From NCBI GenBank assembly GCA_025352165.1, contig JANXTX010000298.1:1-37319 (forward strand): a DNA stretch of 37,319 bases, written 5' to 3'. The stretch comes from Caulobacteraceae bacterium. Its GTDB lineage: Bacteria > Pseudomonadota > Alphaproteobacteria > Caulobacterales > Caulobacteraceae. The notes beneath the pieces were generated by a model. That model saw only the letters and a list, made by a program, of their open reading frames with translations. It was not told the origin of the DNA and searched no databases. Shown here in pieces: positions 32,922 through 37,319 of this stretch (its first letter is position 1; each line of letters begins with the position of its first letter). Made by a program: the position numbers and the translations under genes.

Positions 32922-34025
32922 TCAGGCTGCTGCACGGGGTACCGGCCCGACATATCGCGACTGGGGACGAATCAGCCGACCGCCCTGAACCTGCTCCCGA
33001 GCGTGTGCGACCCACCCGGCTACCCGGCCCATGGCGAATACGCAGGTGAATGCGGACGCGGGAAATGCCAGGGCCTCCAGGATCAGCGCCGTATAGAGCT
33101 CCACATTGGTCTGCAGCGAACGGTCCGGTTTGCGCTCGCGCAGTATCTCCAGAGCCGCTGTTTCCACCGCTTCCGCCAGTTGCAACCGCGCCGGCGGGGT
33201 GTTCGAGGCATGGGTCAAAGCCCGGACCGCCCGCTTGAGCGCATCGGCGCGCGGATCCCGAACTTTATAGACACGATGCCCGAAGCCCATCAGCCGATCG
33301 CCGCGATCCAGCGCGCCTTCCAGCCAGGCCCGTGCTTGGGCGGCCTCGCCGACGCCATCCAACATCTCGATAACCGGGCCTGGCGCGCCGCCATGAAGCG
33401 GCCCCTTGAGCGCACTGATGCCACTCAGCACCGCCGATGTGAGGCCGGCGAGTGTCGAGGCGGTTACCCTGGCGGCGAAAGTCGAAGCATTCAGGCCATG
33501 ATCCGCAACGGTCACCAGATAGGCGTCCAGCGCCTTCACTTCCGCGGACGACCCCGGAACGCCCCGGGTCATTCGCAGTATATCGCTGGCATGGCCGCGC
33601 TCGGGGTCGGGATGGATCGGCGGCTCGCCCACCCGGGCTCGGATCGCGGCGGCGGTGAACACCGCTGGCGCAGCGACAAGACGTAGCGCCGTAGCAAGAT
33701 CGTCGCCATCGGAAAGACGCGCGGTCAGGGCCCTCATCACCTCAATGGGCGCGCGCTCCGCCAGACGGCGATCGAGCCCGGCTACTTCCTCGAACACTTC
33801 GCTTCGGGCGACGCCAAGCGCGGCTGTAAGATCGTCCGGCAGGGTCTCGAAGAATCCGGACCAGAGCAGGCTGATAACGTCCTCAAACGTCCAGTCGGAC
33901 AGTTCGTCCAGAGATCGACCCCGGATTACCAGCCGCCCGGCCTCGCCATCGACTTCGGAGAGCACCGTCTCGGCGGCCACAATGCCTTCCAGTCCATTCA
34001 CGCCATCCCGCGCGGTAGGGCTCAT
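32922..34025 (-). CDS. Citrate/2-methylcitrate synthase family protein
   Basis: The 367-residue protein has the citrate synthase core: GLEGIVAAETVLSEVDGEAGRLVIRGRSLDELS, ADHGLNASTFAARVTAST, GPLHGGAPGPVIEML with the first catalytic His, GFGHRVYKVRDPRA with the second His, and SLQTNVELYTALIL near the C-terminus. In E. coli GltA the catalytic acid after these is Asp in NVDFY; here it is Glu in NVELY, as in some secondary citrate synthases. It is shorter than GltA. I chose ATG 34025, because AGGGG lies 7 bases upstream, over ATG 34031. It may form citrate or methylcitrate; the neighbouring paralogue is divergent. No prpB/prpD genes are nearby. Confidence 0.88.
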   Translation of the reverse strand: MSPTARDGVNGLEGIVAAETVLSEVDGEAGRLVIRGRSLDELSDWTFEDVISLLWSGFFETLPDDLTAALGVARSEVFEEVAGLDRRLAERAPIEVMRALTARLSDGDDLATALRLVAAPAVFTAAAIRARVGEPPIHPDPERGHASDILRMTRGVPGSSAEVKALDAYLVTVADHGLNASTFAARVTASTLAGLTSAVLSGISALKGPLHGGAPGPVIEMLDGVGEAAQARAWLEGALDRGDRLMGFGHRVYKVRDPRADALKRAVRALTHASNTPPARLQLAEAVETAALEILRERKPDRSLQTNVELYTALILEALAFPASAFTCVFAMGRVAGWVAHAREQVQGGRLIRPQSRYVGPVPRAAA

Positions 34026-34080
34026 GATCATTCCCCTTGAAACTGACGCCTAATGATGCAAATTTCCGGATACAATCAAG

Positions 34081-34099
34081 ATTGATCAACTTAATCAAT
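34081..34099. promoter_or_regulatory. Inverted repeat between the two citrate-synthase paralogues
   Basis: ATTGAT (34081-34086) and ATCAAT (34094-34099) form a dyad with a 7-base spacer, and TTGATCAA (34082-34089) is an 8-bp palindrome within it. The 83-bp gap between the divergent starts is AT-rich. The adjacent paralogue has an N-terminal DNA-binding domain, so this is a possible site of self-control and of control of the other gene. Confidence 0.4.
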
Positions 34100-34108
34100 A
34101 TTGGAAAC

Positions 34109-35299
34109 ATGACCGACTGGCTGACGGCGGAACAGGCGATGGCGCGACTGGGCGTGAGGGCACAGACCCTCTATGCGTACGTCAGTCGCGGGCAGGTTCA
34201 TGCAACCCCTGATCCCGACGACCCAAGACGAAGCCGGTACAGGGCGAGCGACATTGAGGAACTCACGGTGCGAAAGGCGCGTGGAAGGAAGGCGGCGGAT
34301 GTCGCCGAAAGCACGATTGCCTGGGGCGAACCGGTGCTCACCTCTTCAATCACGACAGTTGTGGACGGCCTCCTATATTATCGGGGGCAGGATGCCGTGT
34401 GGCTGTCTGAGACGGAGACCTTCGAGGGGGTGGCAAGGCTCCTGCGAGGCGATGATGGCGTGGCGCTACGCCATTCTGAACGCCCCTCCCCATCAGCTGA
34501 TCCCGGTATGCGGACCCGCGCATTCCAGGCGCTGGCGAGTCGCGCGGCGCTCGACCCACCCGCCAGAGGCCGATCGGCGGCCAACCTTGCGGTCGAGGGC
34601 GCGACGCTGCTGGATATCCTGGCCGATGCCGTCATCGGAGCCACGCAGAGCGGACCGATTCACGAACGCCTGGGGCGGGCCTGGGGCTGCAGCCGAGCGG
34701 GCTGCGACCTCATTCGGCGTACGCTGGTGCTGCTTGCCGATCACGAGCTCAACGCCTCAACATTCGCCGCTAGAGTAGCGGCGTCGACAGGCGCTTCGCT
34801 GGCTGCCGCGGCGCTGGCGGGGCTATCGACTTTGTCGGGCCCACTCCACGGCGGCCTGGCGCAGCGAGTCCGCGCCCTGGCGATGGAAGCGCGGAGCATG
34901 GAGGCCGAGCAGTCCGTGGCCGCCCGTCTGGCTCATTGGCCGACCGCGCCGGGCTTCGGCCACCCTCTCTACCCTAAGGGCGACCCTCGCGCGCGCGCCT
35001 TGCTCAGCGGCTTCATTACCTCACCAGTGCTGGAAGATTTTGGGCGTTCGGTCGAAACCGCGACCGGCGAACGGGCCAATATCGACTTCGCGCTTGTCGC
35101 GCTAACCGAAGCCCTTTGCCTGCCGGACGACGCCGCGTTCGCCCTCTTCGCTGTCGCTAGATGCGCCGGCTGGACGGCTCACGCCATCGAGCAGATCACC
35201 ACTGGCGCTCTTATCCGCCCGCGGGCGAAGTACGCCGGGCCGCCGCCCAGGATCGTTCGACCTGAGATCTGGGGTCGTCGGCAACTGCGCGCTGGATGA
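34109..35299 (+). CDS. Citrate synthase family protein with N-terminal helix-turn-helix domain
   Basis: The 396-residue protein fuses an N-terminal MerR-like/excisionase-type domain (about 4-60: WLTAEQAMARLGVRAQTLYAYVSRGQVHATPDPDDPRRSRYRASDIEEL) to a full citrate-synthase-like domain. The enzyme part keeps DHELNASTFAARVAAST, GPLHGGLAQRV with the first catalytic His, GFGHPLYPKGDPRA with the second His, and ERANIDFALVAL with an aspartate, so the triad looks complete. I chose ATG 34109 because it starts the helix-turn-helix directly; the upstream open frame is not homologous. It is divergent from a paralogue lacking the DNA-binding domain. Its C-terminus overlaps the convergent small membrane gene by 89 bp. 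Whether it is an enzyme, a regulator, or both is open. Confidence 0.85.
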   Translation: MTDWLTAEQAMARLGVRAQTLYAYVSRGQVHATPDPDDPRRSRYRASDIEELTVRKARGRKAADVAESTIAWGEPVLTSSITTVVDGLLYYRGQDAVWLSETETFEGVARLLRGDDGVALRHSERPSPSADPGMRTRAFQALASRAALDPPARGRSAANLAVEGATLLDILADAVIGATQSGPIHERLGRAWGCSRAGCDLIRRTLVLLADHELNASTFAARVAASTGASLAAAALAGLSTLSGPLHGGLAQRVRALAMEARSMEAEQSVAARLAHWPTAPGFGHPLYPKGDPRARALLSGFITSPVLEDFGRSVETATGERANIDFALVALTEALCLPDDAAFALFAVARCAGWTAHAIEQITTGALIRPRAKYAGPPPRIVRPEIWGRRQLRAG

Positions 35300-35816
35300 G
35301 TGAAATCCCCTCAAGACTGATATGGCGGCCCATAAGAAAGCGCGACTGCCAAGCGTAACCGATACGATAGAGGGACCGATCTCCTCGAATCTCCCCATCC
35401 TCGACATAGGTAGTGATGATGGCTACCGGCAGCGTTCCTTCGCCACTGGCAGCGCCATGTGCATCGTTCAGCATACGACCAAGGCCCGGGCCGATCCAAT
35501 CCAGTTCGATACGCGGTGCGGCCGCGGCGATATCTACCGGATCGGCCCGCAGCGCTGCTGGAAAAATGTAGCGTTGCGACTGGATGGCCTGGGTGGACTT
35601 CAAGGGCGTCAGCGCAATCTGGCGACCGCTGTTCTGCGCGACACCGGTTAGCACAAATGCAGCCTGCGCCTGAGCCTGAGACAGCACCTGATGTTCAACC
35701 ACCGCATGCTCGCGACGGGCGTCCCAATAGCTTAGGGCCGATATGACGACCGCCAGGACAGCAGCGCCTTCGCCCAGATTGATCCAGAAGCGGCGGCGCG
35801 GCTGCTCCTCGCTCAC
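35211..35816 (-). CDS. Small membrane-anchored protein, function unknown
   Basis: The 201-residue protein has one N-terminal membrane helix (WINLGEGAAVLAVVISALSYWDARREHAVVEHQV) followed by a soluble region without recognised motifs, for example RIELDWIGPGLGRMLNDAHGAASGEGTLPVAIITTYVEDG. It is probably anchored in the inner membrane with the bulk outside. The start GTG at 35816 overlaps the stop TGA of the NDUFA9-like gene (GTGA), so the two are translated together. Its 3' end runs 89 bp into the citrate-synthase gene on the other strand, so either the end is longer than real or the overlap is genuine. I do not recognise the family. Confidence 0.6.
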   Translation of the reverse strand: MSEEQPRRRFWINLGEGAAVLAVVISALSYWDARREHAVVEHQVLSQAQAQAAFVLTGVAQNSGRQIALTPLKSTQAIQSQRYIFPAALRADPVDIAAAAPRIELDWIGPGLGRMLNDAHGAASGEGTLPVAIITTYVEDGEIRGDRSLYRIGYAWQSRFLMGRHISLEGISLIQRAVADDPRSQVERSWAAARRTSPAGG

Positions 35817-36784
35817 CTCGCCGGGGCCGCAGCCGTTATGTCGGCGTACTGCCCGTCTTTTCGATAGCGATACAGGTAGGTCGGTATGATGCTTTCGAGC
35901 GGAACGGGAACGATACCGAGATCGGGCAGACCTGGCACGCCAGCCGAAACGACATTGTCCGACCGCAACAATTCGACCTGATCGGAGGTAACCAGCGGGG
36001 CGACAGGGGAGAATGCCATGAGGTCTCCGGCGAGCCCGATAACCTTGGCCAGAACAAACGGAATTGGAATCAAAGCACGATCCCTACCGATTTCCTTCAG
36101 CATCACCTCCAGCAACTCCTTGAAGGAATAGATGGTTGGTCCGCCGAACTCATACACTTTTCCCGAAGCCCCAGGCTCGGCGATGACGTGCGCGGTCGCA
36201 GCGGCGACGTCGCCGACAAACACCGGCTGGAAACGGGTATGTCCGCCGCCGATCAGTGGCAAGGCGGGTGACACTAGGGCCATCGCCGCGAAGCGGTTGA
36301 AAAAGGAATCGCCCTGACCGAAGATCACCGACGGTCGGATGATGACAGCTTGCGACTGATGCCGAAGTGTCGCCGCCTCACCCGCGGCCTTGGTCCTCGC
36401 ATATGCGGACGCCGAATCAGCATCAGCCCCGAGCGCGGATATCTGGACGAATCGAGAAACACCTTGGGCGCTCGCTTCCGCCGCAACCATCTCGGCGCCT
36501 TCGACGTGGAGCGCATTGAATGTCTGACGGCCGGATTCATAGAGCACCGCCACCGCATTGATGCAGCCTTCCGCGCCGTCGAGCGCCCGCGCAACCGACG
36601 CCTGATCCCGGATATTGGCCTGAACGACTTCGATCTGGCCGACATCCCCGAGCATCGGCAGCCTGTACCCGCGCCCCGGATTGCGTACGGCGACGCGCAC
36701 ACGCGCGCCCTGTCGTACGAGCGCGCGGACGATTTGGCTGCCCAGGAATCCCGAACCTCCGAATACCGTCACCAGTCCCTTCAT
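35813..36784 (-). CDS. NDUFA9-type atypical SDR (complex I assembly/stability-related)
   Basis: The 323-residue protein has a Rossmann fold starting VTVFGGSGFLGSQIVRALVRQGARVRVAVRN, with the G-G-x-G-F-x-G motif of atypical short-chain reductases near residues 9-15. It continues with RFVQISALGADADSASAYARTKAAGEAAT (the S-x-Y-x-x-x-K position is Y-A-R-T-K), VIIRPSVIFGQGDSFFNRFAAMA and PVFVGDVAAATAHVI. This is the pattern of the complex I NDUFA9 family, an accessory NADPH-binding subunit in mitochondria and alphaproteobacteria. It is followed by an overlapping small membrane gene. The true role in bacteria is not settled. Confidence 0.85.
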   Translation of the reverse strand: MKGLVTVFGGSGFLGSQIVRALVRQGARVRVAVRNPGRGYRLPMLGDVGQIEVVQANIRDQASVARALDGAEGCINAVAVLYESGRQTFNALHVEGAEMVAAEASAQGVSRFVQISALGADADSASAYARTKAAGEAATLRHQSQAVIIRPSVIFGQGDSFFNRFAAMALVSPALPLIGGGHTRFQPVFVGDVAAATAHVIAEPGASGKVYEFGGPTIYSFKELLEVMLKEIGRDRALIPIPFVLAKVIGLAGDLMAFSPVAPLVTSDQVELLRSDNVVSAGVPGLPDLGIVPVPLESIIPTYLYRYRKDGQYADITAAAPAR

Positions 36785-36861
36785 TGTCGCATCCTGCTGA
36801 TCACCGAAGTTTCAGGGCACCTGCGATAGACGAGCCGCCGACTCTGCGCAACGGCACTCCA

Positions 36862-36890
36862 TTGACGATCATCAACAGGCGCCCTATGCG
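36862..36890 (+). promoter_or_regulatory. Possible sigma-70 promoter for tRNA-Leu
   Basis: TTGACG (36862-36867) and TATGCG (36885-36890) are spaced by 17 bases and end about 36 bp before the tRNA 5' end, as expected for a tRNA promoter. The -35 is close to consensus; the -10 is weak. Confidence 0.4.
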
Positions 36891-36926
36891 TCCCGGCCTT
36901 GCGTGCAGGGGCTTCAACCTCAGCGG

Positions 36927-37013
<87 letters not shown>

Positions 37014-37017
37014 TCTC

Positions 37018-37041
37018 CCCGTCCGCCAATGTGCGGGCGGG
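37018..37041 (+). terminator. Hairpin after tRNA-Leu
   Basis: CCCGTCCGC (37018-37026) and GCGGGCGGG (37033-37041) pair over 9 bp with one G-T pair and a CAATGT loop, 4 bp after the tRNA CCA. No T-tract follows, but the position fits a tRNA terminator. Confidence 0.5.
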
Positions 37042-37127
37042 TCTGGCAAAACCCTTTAGAATCTGCTAGATAATGCGGATTCCCTCCGCGAACTTCCGCC
37101 ATCGTCCGTGAGTATCCGGCATCAGGT

Positions 37128-37176
37128 GGGGGTATCACTGGGGGTCATTTCCTCTGCGACGAAAAGCGATACCCCC
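37128..37176. repeat. Inverted and direct repeats just upstream of the integrase start
   Basis: GGGGGTATC (37128-37136) and GATACCCCC (37168-37176) are a perfect 9-bp inverted repeat ending 2 bp before the integrase ATG. A second TGGGGGT copy at about 37139-37145 gives a direct repeat (TGGGGGTATCAC followed by TGGGGGTCAT). Such repeats commonly lie at the integrase promoter and attachment region and could be arm-binding or autoregulatory sites. Confidence 0.5.
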
Positions 37177-37178
37177 AA

Positions 37179-37319
37179 ATGGCTCTATCAGACACCGCCA
37201 TCAAAGCGGCCAAGGCAACCGCTGCACCGTTCAAGCTGTTCGATGAGCGAGGCTTGTTCGTTTTGGTCACGCCGTCGGGCGGAAAGCTCTGGCGTTTGAA
37301 ATATCGGTACGGAGGCAAG
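37179..37319 (+). CDS. P4-type tyrosine integrase, N-terminal fragment (3' end outside window)
   Basis: The frame starts with ATG at 37179 and stays open to the window end, 47 codons. The start is MALSDTAIKAAKATAAPFKL, and the translation continues FDERGLFVLVTPSGGKLWRLKYRYGGK. The pattern LSDTAIKAAK, then FKLFDERGLFLxVTPSGGKxWRxKYR, is the DUF4102 N-terminal domain of P4-type prophage and island integrases. The catalytic R-H-R-Y domain lies outside the window. It points away from tRNA-Leu, the usual arrangement at the edge of an integrated island. A perfect inverted repeat lies just before the start. Confidence 0.85.
   Translation, partial: MALSDTAIKAAKATAAPFKLFDERGLFVLVTPSGGKLWRLKYRYGGK

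Overview
The window is dense, GC-rich bacterial chromosome with short intergenic gaps and GTG/TTG starts next to ATG. Gene content points to an alphaproteobacterium, and my best guess is Caulobacterales or a close relative. The main supports are a FzlA-like GST beside queG, a complex-I NDUFA9-family reductase, a thiC under a TPP riboswitch, a cNMP-domain potassium channel, and many GST, VOC, PaaI, LysR and TetR genes. The assignment is inferred; no rRNA or ribosomal protein marker is present.

Layout. 1-139: the right end of an ISAs1-type insertion sequence (transposase C-terminus). 264-1667: an Asp-box beta-propeller gene paired with a MoaD/ThiS-like gene. 1779-4369: a GST, a VOC protein, a predicted metal-dependent hydrolase, and a small membrane protein resembling styrene-oxide isomerase. 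4499-10590: the most interesting block. It holds dabA-dabB (energy-coupled inorganic carbon uptake), a LysR regulator, and a divergent orphan cysD-like gene. Two similar 17-bp palindromes lie in front of dabB and between lysR and cysD, suggesting one regulon. 10784-15623: a HAD phosphatase, a LysR/AhpD-like divergent pair, a PPOX-like flavoprotein coupled to an NTF2-like protein, and a thioesterase/TetR divergent pair around a perfect operator. 15655-19208: a K+ channel, a GlsB-type membrane protein, a 2-hydroxyacid dehydrogenase and a TPR protein.

19281-22628: TPP riboswitch and thiC, then a GNAT acetyltransferase overlapping a Qnr-like pentapeptide-repeat gene. 22652-26383: a GNAT/MFS pair, and a TetR gene divergent from an alpha/beta hydrolase across a tandem operator, followed by a DUF4188 gene. 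26465-31837: a TonB-C-like secreted protein, then the overlapping operon fzlA-queG-DUF3857/transglutaminase/TPR on the minus strand. 31917-36784: a CDF metal transporter, two divergent citrate-synthase paralogues (one with an N-terminal DNA-binding domain), and an NDUFA9-like reductase coupled to a small membrane protein. 36927-37319: tRNA-Leu(CAG) followed at once by the 5' end of a P4-type tyrosine integrase, so the right edge is the start of an integrated element.

Most of the window is core or ordinary accessory metabolism. The places worth following up are the DAB/LysR/CysD regulon, the HTH-citrate synthase pair, the Qnr-like pentapeptide gene, the StyC-like membrane protein and the tRNA-Leu integration boundary. 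All domain calls rest on recognised motifs; no database search was run.
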